64,000 nucleotides of DNA from Marinobacter mangrovi (GCF_016798325.1 NZ_JAERVO010000002.1:496001-560000); one strand, 5' to 3'. Shown: positions 30,494-40,401, counted from the stretch's first letter. Numbers and translations: made by a program. Notes: a model not told the origin generated them from the letters alone.

Positions 30494-31063
30494 ATGAGTG
30501 AGAATGACGAGAAACCGGCCTTTACCGGACAGGCTCTGAAAGTCTACAACCGCATGCTTGAGCGCGTGGTGAATCGCCTCAATCAGATGGAGCGCAAGAG
30601 CTGGGACAGTTTGCGTGACGCGGTTGATGAGGCGGTGGAATTCGAGAACGGCCTGGAGGAGTTGACCCGGGAGGAGGTTGACCTGCTCGCGGCCTATGTC
30701 CGTCGGGATGTCTCCCACCTCATGCACTTCGTGGGTGAAACCGGCGAGGGGGTCGGGGAGTGGTTGCGACTGGACCTGGCGCTGATCGAGCATCAATTGC
30801 TGGATCTGCTGTTTTCAGTGGCCGACAAGACCCGTCTGGATACCCTGGAGCTGGACCACAAGCTGCATCATCAGCCGGGACAGTACATCAGTGGCGAGAT
30901 CGCCACGGCCGGGGTACTGCGCTGCGTGTCCTGCGGTCACATGGTCTGTCTGGTTGAAACCAGCCACATCGAGCCTTGTGAGGCATGTGGCTCGCACTAC
31001 TTCGAGCGGGTGACCGCGCGCTGGCCCCATGATCCGGAGGTCAGCGGCGATACGGCAGATTAG
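30494..31063 (+). CDS. Zinc-ribbon-containing protein (YbeL/DUF1451 family)
   Basis: A cytoplasmic protein of the YbeL family, function unknown. ATG 30494 is chosen over several upstream in-frame starts because GAGGAG lies 6 nt before it. The 189-aa product has a helical, charged N-terminal two-thirds (SWDSLRDAVDEAVEFENGLE) and a C-terminal zinc ribbon with CVSCGH and CEACGS, four cysteines in two CxxC pairs. In Escherichia coli the homologue lies beside leuS, as here, though divergent. Its end is 11 nt from the convergent lnt. Confidence 0.88.
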   Translation: MSENDEKPAFTGQALKVYNRMLERVVNRLNQMERKSWDSLRDAVDEAVEFENGLEELTREEVDLLAAYVRRDVSHLMHFVGETGEGVGEWLRLDLALIEHQLLDLLFSVADKTRLDTLELDHKLHHQPGQYISGEIATAGVLRCVSCGHMVCLVETSHIEPCEACGSHYFERVTARWPHDPEVSGDTAD

Positions 31064-31074
31064 CCCCCGGCGTC

Positions 31075-32616
31075 TCAGCCGGCGTGGGTCTGGCGACTCG
31101 GCTCCGGTATGATCCGGGGCCGGGCAAACACCACCAGGATCATGGCCAGGATCAGGATCGGCCAGGACCCGGTCGTCATGAAGGGCGTGGCCCCCGTCAC
31201 CGCATAGACCTCTCCGCGCATAATTTCTTTCTTGAACTGTGGAATCCGATCAACGATCTGGCCGCGATCGTCGATGATGGCGGTCACGCCGTTATTGGTT
31301 CCACGAAGCACAAAACGACCGGTTTCCAGTGCGCGCATTCGCGCAATCTGAAGATGCTGCAGCGGTCCGATGGAATGACCAAACCAGCCATCGTTGCTGA
31401 TGGTGATCAGCAGGTCGGTGTCGGCGGCATTGCGCGCCACGAAATCCGGATAGGCAATCTCGTAACAGATGAACGGCATCACCCGATGACCGTTGGCGAT
31501 CAGCGGTTGCTGGTCGGACGGCCCCGGTGAAAAGCTCGACATGGGCAGGTCGAAGAAGCCGATCAGCCCGCGCAAGTATTGCTGCAGTGGGACGTATTCC
31601 CCGAAAGGCACCAGCTTCTGCTTGTAATACATGCCGTTGCCATTACCAATCGCCATGATGCTGTTGCGGAAGGTGAAGTCTTCCAGCTTGTCACTGAAAC
31701 CGTACCAGGGAATGCCGGTAATCAGCGTGGATTTGGGGCCCAGACGGCTCGCCAGGTTTTCGATCAGCGGGCCGGCCTGGTCCTGGGTCACGGGGATGGC
31801 GGTTTCCGGCCAGAGGATCAGGTCCTGGTTCCAGTCGTTCTCGGTCAGGTCCAGGTAAGTGGCAATCTGCTTCTTGAGGAAGTTCGGGTCCCATTTGATC
31901 TGTTGCGGGATATTGCCCTGCACGGCCGTGATTCCCATCGGGGTGTCGTCCCGCTGGGTCCAGTTGAGCCCGGCCAGGGCCGGACCCGCGATCCAGGGCA
32001 GTATGGCCAGAACGGCGGTCACCGCGGCGGCGACCTTGCGCCGGTGGGCCAGCATCACGGCGGCGCCGAACAGCGCTGTTGCCGAGGCGACAATCAGGAA
32101 CGTCACCCCATGCACGCCGGTCACCGGAGCGTAGCCGGCGAGAGGGCCATCGACCTGTGCCGTGCCGAGGTAGAGCCAGGGGAAACCGGTCAACAGCCAG
32201 CTGCGGACCCAGTCGCCAATAACCCAGAAGGCGGGAAACAGAATCAGCCGACGGGCCGGGCGGTCACCGGCCAGCTTGCCCCAGGTCCAGAACGTGAGGG
32301 CCGGAAACAGGGCGAGCCCGGCTGCGAACAGGGCCGTGAGCACCACCGCCAACGGCGCCGAGGTGTTGCCGTACTGGCTGATGGAAATATAGACCCAGGA
32401 GGCGCCACTGCCGAACAGGCCCAGCCCGAACAGCCAGCCTTTCAGGAATAGCCGGTGCGGGCCGCCGGGTATGACGGCAGCCAGGATCAGCAGGATCGAC
32501 AGCGGTGCCAGCCACTCGTAGCCGAAGGGCGCAAACGTCAGCGTCTGTAGCCCGCCGGCCACCACCAGCGCCAGTAATCGGAACATGCGCACGAGGGGGC
32601 TTGGGTCAGGACTCAC
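31075..32616 (-). CDS. lnt: Apolipoprotein N-acyltransferase Lnt
   Basis: Lnt adds the third acyl chain to the N-terminal cysteine of lipoproteins in the inner membrane, which is needed for Lol sorting to the outer membrane. The 513-aa protein has at least six N-terminal transmembrane helices, then a nitrilase-like periplasmic domain with the catalytic Glu in ILWPETAIP, Lys in MYYKQKLVPFGEYVP and Cys in FICYEIAYPD, and a final C-terminal helix. It overlaps corC by 11 nt as the last gene of the miaB-phoH-ybeY-corC-lnt operon. Confidence 0.97.
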   Translation of the reverse strand: MSPDPSPLVRMFRLLALVVAGGLQTLTFAPFGYEWLAPLSILLILAAVIPGGPHRLFLKGWLFGLGLFGSGASWVYISISQYGNTSAPLAVVLTALFAAGLALFPALTFWTWGKLAGDRPARRLILFPAFWVIGDWVRSWLLTGFPWLYLGTAQVDGPLAGYAPVTGVHGVTFLIVASATALFGAAVMLAHRRKVAAAVTAVLAILPWIAGPALAGLNWTQRDDTPMGITAVQGNIPQQIKWDPNFLKKQIATYLDLTENDWNQDLILWPETAIPVTQDQAGPLIENLASRLGPKSTLITGIPWYGFSDKLEDFTFRNSIMAIGNGNGMYYKQKLVPFGEYVPLQQYLRGLIGFFDLPMSSFSPGPSDQQPLIANGHRVMPFICYEIAYPDFVARNAADTDLLITISNDGWFGHSIGPLQHLQIARMRALETGRFVLRGTNNGVTAIIDDRGQIVDRIPQFKKEIMRGEVYAVTGATPFMTTGSWPILILAMILVVFARPRIIPEPSRQTHAG

Positions 32617-33451
32617 GGCGGCGGACCTGAATCAGTCGTATGACACGATTGTCCGCGTTCAGGATGGTGAACTGGAAACCGCCAAACTCAATCTCTTCGC
32701 CGCGCCGGGGCAGGTGGCCGAATTCCCGGAGGACGAGGCCGCCAATGGTGTCGAACTCCTCTTCGTCCAGCTCCGTGTCGAAGAAGGCGTTGAAATCATC
32801 CACCGGCGTCATGGCCTTGACGGCATAGCTGCCATCGGCCCGGGCCTTGATGTGGGTTTCCTCGTCGAAATCGTGTTCGTCCTCGATCTCGCCGACGATC
32901 TGCTCCAGCACGTCCTCGATGGTGATCAGGCCGGCGGTACCGCCGTACTCATCCACCACGATGGCCATGTGGTTGCGGGTTTCCTTGAATTCCTTGAGCA
33001 GCTGGTTCAGCCGCTTGCTCTCGGGCACGAAGGTGGGCGGGCGCAGGATCTCGCGGATCTTGTTCCAGGTCAGGTCGTTGTTCATGGCCAGCGGCAGCAG
33101 GTCCTTGGCCAGCAGAACGCCAATCACGTCGTCCTGGTTGTCGCCAATGACCGGGAAGCGGCTGTGAGCCGATTCGATGATGTCGTTGAGGAACGTCTTG
33201 GGCTCGGCGCTGGCCTTGACGGTGACCATCTGCGAGCGGGGGATCATGATTTCATCGACACGCATGTCGGTGACCTGCATGGCCCCTTCGATGATGCTCA
33301 TGGCATCGGCATCGATGATGTTTTCGGATTCGGCATCCCGCAGGACTTCAAGGATGTCGGTGATGGATTCCGGCTCGTTGGAGAAAGCCTGGGAAATACG
33401 TTCCAGCCAGGACTTGTTGCCCTGACTGCGACTCGAGTGATCGTCGCTCAT
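32606..33451 (-). CDS. corC: CorC/YbeX family CBS-domain transporter-associated protein
   Basis: CorC (YbeX) is linked to Mg/Co efflux and ribosome homeostasis; its precise role is unsettled. The 281-aa cytoplasmic protein has two CBS domains (IMIPRSQMVTV near residue 69 starts the first; MAIVVDEYGGTAGLITIEDVLE closes the second) and a C-terminal CorC_HlyC domain with VDDFNAFFDTEL and TIGGLVLREFGHLPRRGE. Unlike full-length CorB-type transporters, no membrane domain is present. It overlaps ybeY by 4 nt and lnt by 11 nt. Confidence 0.95.
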   Translation of the reverse strand: MSDDHSSRSQGNKSWLERISQAFSNEPESITDILEVLRDAESENIIDADAMSIIEGAMQVTDMRVDEIMIPRSQMVTVKASAEPKTFLNDIIESAHSRFPVIGDNQDDVIGVLLAKDLLPLAMNNDLTWNKIREILRPPTFVPESKRLNQLLKEFKETRNHMAIVVDEYGGTAGLITIEDVLEQIVGEIEDEHDFDEETHIKARADGSYAVKAMTPVDDFNAFFDTELDEEEFDTIGGLVLREFGHLPRRGEEIEFGGFQFTILNADNRVIRLIQVRRRES

Positions 33452-33921
33452 GAGTCTTGATCCGTGTCCTCTGCAAGATAGGGGTTGCTGAAGCCCAGTT
33501 CCGCAAGCAGGCGGATCTCCAGGGTTTCCATGATTTCAGCATCCCGGTCATCGATATGATCATACCCCTGAAGGTGGAGCATGCCATGAATCACCATGTG
33601 TGCCCAGTGGGCGTCCAGGGTTTTGCCCTGTTCCGCGGCCTCGCGGGCCACGACGCCCGCGCAGACCACCAGATCGCCGGCCAGAGGAACGGTGATCCCC
33701 TCTGGCTGCTCAAACGGAAAAGACAGCACGTTGGTCGGGCGGTCTTTCTGACGATACTGGCCATTCAGCGTGGCGCTCTCGTCCTCGTCGACAATGCGCA
33801 GCGTCACCTCGGACTCATCCTCTCCCTGCCAGCCCTGGTTGGCCCAGCGGGTCAGGCTTTCGACGTCCGGAAGGTCGGTTTGTTCCGAGGCGACCTGGAT
33901 ATCCACCGCCAATCGGGTCAC
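33448..33921 (-). CDS. ybeY: Endoribonuclease YbeY (rRNA maturation factor)
   Basis: YbeY is a metal-dependent RNase that takes part in 16S rRNA 3'-end processing and 70S ribosome quality control. The 157-aa protein carries the zinc motif HGMLHLQGYDH, the UPF0054 signature H-x3-H-x5-H, and the preceding conserved RPTNVLSFPFE stretch near residue 62. It overlaps phoH and corC by 4 nt each, so the three are translationally coupled. Confidence 0.96.
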   Translation of the reverse strand: MTRLAVDIQVASEQTDLPDVESLTRWANQGWQGEDESEVTLRIVDEDESATLNGQYRQKDRPTNVLSFPFEQPEGITVPLAGDLVVCAGVVAREAAEQGKTLDAHWAHMVIHGMLHLQGYDHIDDRDAEIMETLEIRLLAELGFSNPYLAEDTDQDS

Positions 33922-34907
33922 GAGGTCTTGCCTCCGGCGGTGGCTTCATCGTGATCGTCGTAGGCTTCCACGATCCGCTGGACCAGCGGGTGGCGCACGA
34001 CGTCCCGGGCGTCGAAGCGGGTAAATCCGATGCCCGTGACTTGGCTCAGTACGGCGGCTGCATGCACCAGGCCGGAATGCTGGCCCCGGGGCAGGTCCAC
34101 CTGGGTGGTGTCACCGGTAATCACCGCCGTTGAGCCGAAACCGATCCGGGTCAGGAACATTTTCATCTGTTCCCGGGTGGTGTTCTGGCTTTCGTCGAGG
34201 ATGATAAACGCATTATTCAGGGTTCGCCCGCGCATGAACGCCAGTGGCGCGATCTCGATCACGCTCTTCTCGATCAGCTTGGTGACCTGCTCGAAGCCGA
34301 GCATCTCATAAAGCGCGTCGTACAGGGGGCGCAGGTAAGGGTCCACTTTCTGCGCAAGGTCGCCGGGCAGGAAACCGAGTTTCTCGCCGGCTTCCACCGC
34401 CGGGCGCACCAGCAGGATTCGCTTGACCTGTTCGTCTTTCAGCGCTTCCACGGCACAGGCGACTGCCAGCCACGTTTTACCGGTGCCGGCCGGCCCGATG
34501 CCGAAATTGACGTCGTGGGAACGGATGCTGTGCACGTAGCGCTGCTGGTTCTTGCCGCGAGGACGGGCCTGGAGCTTCGGCGTCTTGATGATGATCTGGC
34601 TGCCATCGAAGGCCTTCTCGTCCGGAAGGCGCTCAAATCCGGATTCCCGGATGTACAGGTGCACCATGTCCGGTGAGATATCGTCCAGCGCCTCGGTTTC
34701 CCGGTACAGGTGGCGCAGGACTTCCGCGGCGGCGCTCGCGTGTTCGGCCTCGCCTTCGACCCGGAAATGGTGGCCGCGGTAGCCGATGCGCACGCTCATG
34801 CGCCGCTCAATGTGTTTCAGGTGCTCGTCGAACTGGCCGCACAGGGTGGCTAGCCGGCGGGGATCGGCAGGTTTCAGATCAAACTGTTTCGCGTCGTCGC
34901 TGTTCAA
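33918..34907 (-). CDS. ybeZ: PhoH-like ATPase (YbeZ)
   Basis: A cytoplasmic PhoH-family NTPase thought to assist YbeY in rRNA and ribosome maturation. The 329-aa product has an N-terminal KH-like region, Walker A GPAGTGKTW near residue 137, Walker B AFIILDESQNTT, and FLTRIGFGSTAVITGD typical of PhoH. It lies 57 nt after miaB and overlaps ybeY by 4 nt. Relationship to true phosphate starvation is not implied by the name. Confidence 0.95.
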   Translation of the reverse strand: MNSDDAKQFDLKPADPRRLATLCGQFDEHLKHIERRMSVRIGYRGHHFRVEGEAEHASAAAEVLRHLYRETEALDDISPDMVHLYIRESGFERLPDEKAFDGSQIIIKTPKLQARPRGKNQQRYVHSIRSHDVNFGIGPAGTGKTWLAVACAVEALKDEQVKRILLVRPAVEAGEKLGFLPGDLAQKVDPYLRPLYDALYEMLGFEQVTKLIEKSVIEIAPLAFMRGRTLNNAFIILDESQNTTREQMKMFLTRIGFGSTAVITGDTTQVDLPRGQHSGLVHAAAVLSQVTGIGFTRFDARDVVRHPLVQRIVEAYDDHDEATAGGKTS

Positions 34908-34964
34908 GCAGTCCTCACGGATAAAAATTGGAATGACCGCGCCGGAGTCACCGACGCGGATCGA

Positions 34965-36305
34965 TTAGTACAACCGGTCGTCCACCGGTCTGCCCCTTAA
35001 TGAATTGGGGAGCGCTTCGACAATTTCAACGTCGATGAAGTGGCCCACCACATCGGGATTGTCGGTGCGGAAATTGACGATCCGGTTATTTTCGGTGCGC
35101 CCGGCGTATTCGCCCGGATCTTTCTTGGACAGGCCGGTGACCAGGATGCGTTGGGTCGAGCCCACCATGCGGCGACTGATGTCCTGCGCCTGCTGGTTGA
35201 TCCGCTGCTGCAGGATGCTCAGGCGCTGCTTTTTGACGTCCATCGGCGTGTCGTCCGGCAGATCGGACGCCGGCGTGCCCGGGCGCTGGCTATAGATGAA
35301 GCTGAAGGACACGTCGAAGCCAATGTCCTCGATCAGCTTCATGGTGGCCTCGAAGTCCCGGTCGGTTTCGCCGGGGAAGCCGATGATGAAGTCCGATGAA
35401 AAGCTGATGTCCGGCCGGATCTTGCGCAGGCGGCGAAGCTTGGATTTGTACTCCAGCGCCGTATGGCCACGCTTCATGGCCGCCAGGATGCGATCCGAAC
35501 CGCTCTGGACCGGCAGGTGCAGGTGGCTGACCAGTTCCGGCACGGTTTCGTACACATCGATCAACGCATCGGAGAATTCCACCGGGTGGGAGGTGGTGAA
35601 GCGGATGCGGTCGATACCGTCGATGGTCGCAATCATGGTGATGAGCTCGGCCAGGTCGATCGTGTCGCCGTCGTAGGTTTCGCCCTGGTAGGCATTGACG
35701 TTCTGGCCCAGCAGGTTGACCTCACGTACGCCCTGGGTGGCCAGGTGCGCGACTTCGGCAATCACGTCATCCACCGGGCGGCTGACTTCCTCGCCGCGGG
35801 TGTAGGGCACGACGCAGAAGGTGCAGTATTTGGAGCAGCCTTCCATGATCGACACGAACGCCGAGGCGCCTTCCGCCCCGGGGGAGGGCAGGTTGTCGAA
35901 TTTCTCGATCTCGGGGAAGCTGACGTCGACCACGCCCACGCCGCCCTTGCGGGATTCCTGAATCAGTTCCGGCAGGCGGTGCAGGGTCTGCGGGCCGAAC
36001 ACCATGTCGACATAGGGCGCCCGGTCGATAATCGCCTGACCTTCCTGGCTGGCCACGCAGCCGCCGACGCCGATCACCAGTTCCGGCTTGCGGGACTTGA
36101 GCTGTTTCCAGCGTCCCAACTGGTGAAACACCTTCTCCTGCGCTTTTTCGCGGATCGAGCAGGTGTTCAGCAGCAGGATATCTGCATCGTCCGCGTTGTC
36201 GGTCATTTCGACGTCTTCGCCGGATTTCAGCAGGTCGGCCATACGGGATGAATCGTACTCGTTCATCTGGCAGCCGTGGGTCTTGATAAACAGCTTCTTG
36301 GTCAT
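34965..36305 (-). CDS. miaB: tRNA-2-methylthio-N6-dimethylallyladenosine synthase MiaB
   Basis: MiaB adds the methylthio group to the i6A37 made by MiaA (478-1482). ATG 36305 gives [20 protein letters not shown], the expected N-terminus; the frame is open to 36368 but the added residues are unlike the family. The 446-aa protein has the N-terminal cluster cysteines (Cys12 in GCQMNEY, then CSIREKA and GGCVAS), the radical-SAM motif CSKYCTFC with PYTRG, and a C-terminal TRAM domain. It heads the miaB-ybeZ-ybeY-corC-lnt operon. Confidence 0.97.
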   Translation of the reverse strand: MTKKLFIKTHGCQMNEYDSSRMADLLKSGEDVEMTDNADDADILLLNTCSIREKAQEKVFHQLGRWKQLKSRKPELVIGVGGCVASQEGQAIIDRAPYVDMVFGPQTLHRLPELIQESRKGGVGVVDVSFPEIEKFDNLPSPGAEGASAFVSIMEGCSKYCTFCVVPYTRGEEVSRPVDDVIAEVAHLATQGVREVNLLGQNVNAYQGETYDGDTIDLAELITMIATIDGIDRIRFTTSHPVEFSDALIDVYETVPELVSHLHLPVQSGSDRILAAMKRGHTALEYKSKLRRLRKIRPDISFSSDFIIGFPGETDRDFEATMKLIEDIGFDVSFSFIYSQRPGTPASDLPDDTPMDVKKQRLSILQQRINQQAQDISRRMVGSTQRILVTGLSKKDPGEYAGRTENNRIVNFRTDNPDVVGHFIDVEIVEALPNSLRGRPVDDRLY

Positions 36306-36494
36306 GGAACTCGACAGATCGTTGGATGAAGGTAAACGGGCTATTATAACGGTCTGATCAAACGGCAACCAGAGGCGACAGGGTGATTACGTACAGGCCC
36401 TGTCCGGAGAGCGCCCGTTGCCGCGGCATCGTGTTACCATACGCGCCCTTTTGTGGGCCCGAAAGTGGGCGTGAACATCGCCGGAGTTGTCTGA

Positions 36495-36824
36495 ATGGTT
36501 GCCAAGAAGTGCTACAAGATCATTTTCTACAATCAGGACGAGGTCTTCGAGATCTACGCCGGGCATGTGTATCCCAGCGAAATGTTCGGCTTCCTGGAAG
36601 TGGAGGCGCTGACATTCGGTGAGCGCAGCCAGGTGCTGGTGGATCCTTCCCAGGAAAAGCTGCGGACCGAGTTCGAGGGTGTCCAGCGCACCTACATTCC
36701 CATGAACGCCATCGTGCGGATTGACGAAGTCGAACCCGCAGCGGCCGAGCATCCGCTGGGGCGGGTCAAGAGTGGCGTCACGCCGTTCCCCGGGAACCCT
36801 GGCCACAACCGCAACAAAGACTGA
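36495..36824 (+). CDS. DUF1820 family protein
   Basis: A 109-aa cytoplasmic protein of the DUF1820 family, function unknown. The family features are the N-terminal YKIIFYNQDEVFEIYAGHVY and the central FLEVEALTFGERSQVLVDPS followed by EKLRTEFEGVQRTYIPMNAI. The C-terminal tail (TPFPGNPGHNRNKD) is probably flexible. trmH starts 18 nt downstream on the same strand, so the two are likely co-transcribed. It is divergent from miaB. Confidence 0.9.
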   Translation: MVAKKCYKIIFYNQDEVFEIYAGHVYPSEMFGFLEVEALTFGERSQVLVDPSQEKLRTEFEGVQRTYIPMNAIVRIDEVEPAAAEHPLGRVKSGVTPFPGNPGHNRNKD

Positions 36825-36842
36825 GCGACGCTGTCACCTGCC

Positions 36843-37580
36843 ATGACCCCTGAAAGACTCGCCCGCATCAAGGGCACCCTCGAACGCCGTCAGCCGGACC
36901 TGCACGTGCTCACGGACCAGATCCATAAGCCACGCAACGTGTCCGCCATCATACGCTCCTGCGATGCCTTTGGCGTGGCCAACATGCACGCGGTCTGGCC
37001 GCGGGAAGGTTATCGCGCCTTTCGCAAGACCGCCGGCGGCAGCCACAACTGGGTGACCACGCATACCCATCCGGATATGGCGGCCGCAATCGGTGAGTTG
37101 CGCGGCAAAGGGCGACAGATCTATGCCGCACAGTTGTCCGAGCGAGCCATCGATTATCGGGATGTCGATTTCACAGTGCCTTGCGCGTTGGTGCTGGGCA
37201 ATGAGCTGGATGGCGTGTCAGCAGAAGCGGCGGCTGAAGCGGACGAGCACATCGTGGTGCCGATGATGGGGATGGTGGAATCTCTGAACGTGTCGGCGGC
37301 GTGCGCCATTATCCTGGCAGAGGCCCAGCGTCAGCGTTCCGAAGCGGGTATGTTCGATCGCCGGCGGATGCCGGACGACGAATACGAGCGCCTGTTGTTC
37401 CGCTGGTGTCAGCCGCAAATCACCCGCTACTGCGACGACCGCAATCTGCCGTACCCGCCTTTTGACGTGGACACCGGGGAGTTGATCGACGGGGTGGGCT
37501 GGATGACCGAAGTCCGGGATATCCGGCGCAACCGGGAGCGGGCGCGGCCTGAAGATTTCGCCACGCCGCCCGGTAAATAA
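36843..37580 (+). CDS. trmH: tRNA (guanosine-18-2'-O)-methyltransferase TrmH
   Basis: TrmH (SpoU) methylates the ribose of G18 in the D-loop of tRNAs. The 245-aa SPOUT protein shows the three family motifs: HKPRNVSAIIRSCDAFGV near residue 28, CALVLGNELDGVSAEA near 115, and VPMMGMVESLNVSAACAI near 139, which forms the SAM-binding trefoil knot. The C-terminal extension with a conserved LLFRW segment matches TrmH of Escherichia coli. Its stop lies only 4 nt from the stop of the convergent nucleoid-associated gene. Confidence 0.95.
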   Translation: MTPERLARIKGTLERRQPDLHVLTDQIHKPRNVSAIIRSCDAFGVANMHAVWPREGYRAFRKTAGGSHNWVTTHTHPDMAAAIGELRGKGRQIYAAQLSERAIDYRDVDFTVPCALVLGNELDGVSAEAAAEADEHIVVPMMGMVESLNVSAACAIILAEAQRQRSEAGMFDRRRMPDDEYERLLFRWCQPQITRYCDDRNLPYPPFDVDTGELIDGVGWMTEVRDIRRNRERARPEDFATPPGK

Positions 37581-37584
37581 TCCC

Positions 37585-38613
37585 CTATTCGCCTTTCTCT
37601 TCGCGGTTTTCCAGATACCGCTGCAGCTGTTCCCGCAGGGCTTTGGGCAGGCGCGTGATGGTCAGCGCGTCGCTATCCCGGTCGTAGTAAACCGCCTGGT
37701 TCACCAGATCCGACGAGAACGACACGCTCATCCCACCGCCGGACCCGGAGATTCTCACCAGCTTCTTGACCTTGCGGTGATCCGGGTGCAGCACCGCATC
37801 GTTGGGGATTTCCTGGGTTTCCGACGCGAACTGGCGGAAGCGATCAGGCTGCTCTTCGTCCAGGTAGCCTGACAGGGCATCGATGGCTACCGGCTCGCCC
37901 AGGGCGTGTTGCTCCTTGCAGAATTCATAGGCCTTGGAACGGACCTGGCCGGCTTTCTCCGGCTCCTCGGTCTGCGCGGCGAAGGCCTCGACGGCGTTCA
38001 GGAACGTCGTGGTTTCCTTCTCGACGTCCACCTGGTTGGTGAAGCCGCCCAGGCGGATGAACAGTTCCCCCGGCTCAGCCGTGCCCCGGGCATGGACCAG
38101 CGTCAGGAAGTTTTCCGAAGGATGGTCCCCGAGCCAGTCGTCCACTTCCAGGCGCAGGGCCAGGTTCAGGCGTGACAGGCTCAGCACGTCCATGGCGTCC
38201 AGGTTCTGCTCGTGATCCAGGCGCAGGGCGCTGTCGCTCTCCAGCGCAAACAGGTAGATCACTTCGCCGTCGGCCAGGGCTTCGTGGACCAGCATCAGGT
38301 GACCGAAGTATTCCTCCTGACAACCGGTCAGCAGTTCCTGCCACTGGCCGAACAGCTTGTCGGTCAGACTTTCGAAGGTCTGCTTGCCCTCGAGGTAATC
38401 CCGAAACCAGGCGCTGGCCGGGCTGGTGCCAATATCGTCGGTAAAGCGGCCGTATTTCTTGCCGGGTTTGGCGTTGAACAGCCGTTTGAGCTGTTTATGC
38501 AGGCCCTCGTAATCGCCGCCGGGCTCGGACAGGGTTCTGCCGGGGCGCACCTGGGCCTCGTGTCCGGGTTGCATCTGGCTGGCAAAGGTAATTCGCAGCT
38601 GTTTAATCGCCAT
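37585..38613 (-). CDS. yejK: Nucleoid-associated protein YejK (NdpA family)
   Basis: A nucleoid-associated protein of the NdpA/YejK family (37-kDa type). ATG 38613 (MAIKQLRITFASQ) is chosen because GAGGA lies 6 nt upstream; the open frame to 38643 is unsupported. The 342-aa protein is acidic, with FGHLMLVHEA and LKLxRLN-type core segments (VLSLSRLNLALRLEVDDWL), and a C-terminal VKKLVRISGSGGGMSVSFSS. Its role in bacteria is not well defined; a DNA-bridging role is assumed from the family. It is monocistronic, with the cysDN terminator just upstream. Confidence 0.9.
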   Translation of the reverse strand: MAIKQLRITFASQMQPGHEAQVRPGRTLSEPGGDYEGLHKQLKRLFNAKPGKKYGRFTDDIGTSPASAWFRDYLEGKQTFESLTDKLFGQWQELLTGCQEEYFGHLMLVHEALADGEVIYLFALESDSALRLDHEQNLDAMDVLSLSRLNLALRLEVDDWLGDHPSENFLTLVHARGTAEPGELFIRLGGFTNQVDVEKETTTFLNAVEAFAAQTEEPEKAGQVRSKAYEFCKEQHALGEPVAIDALSGYLDEEQPDRFRQFASETQEIPNDAVLHPDHRKVKKLVRISGSGGGMSVSFSSDLVNQAVYYDRDSDALTITRLPKALREQLQRYLENREEKGE

Positions 38614-38632
38614 GGCTGTCCTCTGGAAACGC

Positions 38633-38669
38633 AAAACGGCCATGACCCGTCGTAACCGGTCATGGCCGT
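38633..38669 (-). terminator. Rho-independent terminator after cysN
   Basis: On the minus strand ACGGCCATGACC pairs perfectly with GGTCATGGCCGT (12 bp, 10-nt loop) and is followed by TTTT. It lies 28 nt after the cysN stop and 19 nt before the yejK start, isolating the cys operon. Confidence 0.85.
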
Positions 38670-38697
38670 GTTCAGTGTTGTCTGGGGCGAGAGCTTA

Positions 38698-40359
38698 TCA
38701 GATCCGCTGCTTGCCGATCAGCTCCTGGACCAGTTTGTCGGCGGTGTCGGCAACATCACTGTCCGCTTCAGCATTCGCACCGACGGCCGCGATGTCGTCG
38801 CCAATGTTGACGGCAATGGCAATCAGGCCGTGTGCGGTGAGGACCTGGGCGCCGCGGCGACGATCGTCGGCGTTGCCCGCATTGTCTTCCGTCAGCACGA
38901 CACTGGTTTTGCCCAGGTCGAACAGTTTGCGTTCGATGGCCCGTGCCAGTTCCGGCGCCTGAGTGCCAGTGCAGCCGATGATCAGCGGCTTCTGGGACAG
39001 GCGACGTTCTCGCTCCTCGGCCGTGACCGGCTGCAGGGCGTCTTCGCTGGACTTGGACAGTCCGCTGATCATGCCTGCACCAATGGTGACGTTGGTCAGC
39101 CGGTCGATGATGATGAACGCTCCGGTCGCGCGGTTTCGCGGATATGGATCGAACGCCACCGGCTGGCTCAGGGTGACTTCGCACAAGCCAATTTCGTTCA
39201 GTTCCAGGTTGTCGCGGTCGCTGTCCTTGTCGAGCGTGTTGACATCGATCTGATGGTGCACGGACGTGACCGAGCCGGACGTGAAATTCGGTCCCAGCTT
39301 GATGTCGTACAGGCGGTTCTGGGCCATCGGCTGGTCGATCATCCACACGATATGCGCGTCGAACTTGTTGCTGACCAGCGGCTCGTCGCCCGGCTTGACC
39401 AGCATGTCGCCACGGCTGACGTCGATTTCATCTTCCAGGGTCAGGGTCACGGCCTGATCAATGTAGGCGCTGTCCAGGCTGCCGTCGAAGGTGACGATTT
39501 CCTTGACCTTGCTGGTACGGCGTGAGGGCAGGGCCATGATGTCGTCGCCCGGGCGAATCACGCCGGAGGCGATGGTGCCGCTGAATCCGCGGAAGTTCAG
39601 GTTGGGCCGGTTGACGTACTGCACCGGGAACCGGAAGTGCTCCATGTTCTTGTCGCGGGAGACTTCCACGGTTTCCAGGATTTCCATCAGCGGCTGACCG
39701 GTGAACCAGGGGGTGTTTTCGCTGCGGTTGACGACATTGTCGCCTTCCAGCGCGGAAATCGGCACGAAGCGAATGTCCTGCAGGCCCAGCTTTTCGGCGA
39801 ATTCGAGATAGTCCTTCTTGATTTCCTCGAACCGCTCTTCGCTGAAGTCCACCAGGTCCATCTTGTTGATGGCGACCACGATGTGCTTGATGCCCTGCAA
39901 GGATGCGATGAACGAGTGGCGGCGCGTCTGGGTCAGGACCCCGTGACGGGCGTCGATCATCACCACGGCCAGCTGCGCGGTGGAGGCGCCGGTCGCCATG
40001 TTCCGGGTGTACTGCTCGTGGCCCGGGGTGTCGGCGATGATGAACTTGCGCTTGTCGGTGGAGAAGTAGCGGTAAGCCACATCGATGGTGATGCCCTGTT
40101 CCCGCTCGGCCTGAAGCCCGTCCACCAGAAGGGCGAGGTCCAGCTTCTCGCCGGTAGTGCCCAGCTTGGCGCTGTCTGCCTTGAGGCTGGCCATGTGATC
40201 TTCATAGATCATTTTGGTGTCGTGGAGCAGGCGACCGATCAGGGTGCTCTTGCCATCATCCACACTGCCGCAGGTCAGCAGACGCAGCAGCTCTTTCTCT
40301 TCGTGCTGTTTCAGGTACGCGTGAATATCTTCAGCGATCAATTCAGACTGGTGTGACAT
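38698..40359 (-). CDS. cysN: Sulfate adenylyltransferase subunit CysN with degenerate APS-kinase tail
   Basis: CysN is the GTPase subunit that drives ATP sulfurylase (with CysD) to make APS. The 553-aa protein has [15 protein letters not shown] (P-loop near residue 31-38), the [12 protein letters not shown] switch region and AINKMDLVD, then EF-Tu-like domains 2 and 3. After about residue 456 it continues with 97 residues that resemble the start of the fused APS kinase of pseudomonad CysNC ([20 protein letters not shown]), but the kinase P-loop GLSGxGKS reads GCTGTQAPE and the domain is half the normal length. APS kinase activity is therefore unlikely. It follows cysD by 42 nt. Confidence 0.94.
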   Translation of the reverse strand: MSHQSELIAEDIHAYLKQHEEKELLRLLTCGSVDDGKSTLIGRLLHDTKMIYEDHMASLKADSAKLGTTGEKLDLALLVDGLQAEREQGITIDVAYRYFSTDKRKFIIADTPGHEQYTRNMATGASTAQLAVVMIDARHGVLTQTRRHSFIASLQGIKHIVVAINKMDLVDFSEERFEEIKKDYLEFAEKLGLQDIRFVPISALEGDNVVNRSENTPWFTGQPLMEILETVEVSRDKNMEHFRFPVQYVNRPNLNFRGFSGTIASGVIRPGDDIMALPSRRTSKVKEIVTFDGSLDSAYIDQAVTLTLEDEIDVSRGDMLVKPGDEPLVSNKFDAHIVWMIDQPMAQNRLYDIKLGPNFTSGSVTSVHHQIDVNTLDKDSDRDNLELNEIGLCEVTLSQPVAFDPYPRNRATGAFIIIDRLTNVTIGAGMISGLSKSSEDALQPVTAEERERRLSQKPLIIGCTGTQAPELARAIERKLFDLGKTSVVLTEDNAGNADDRRRGAQVLTAHGLIAIAVNIGDDIAAVGANAEADSDVADTADKLVQELIGKQRI

Positions 40360-40401
40360 GGTTCTTTTCCCGTAGATGCTGTCTGGCTGTCGGCGTTTGG
40401 C

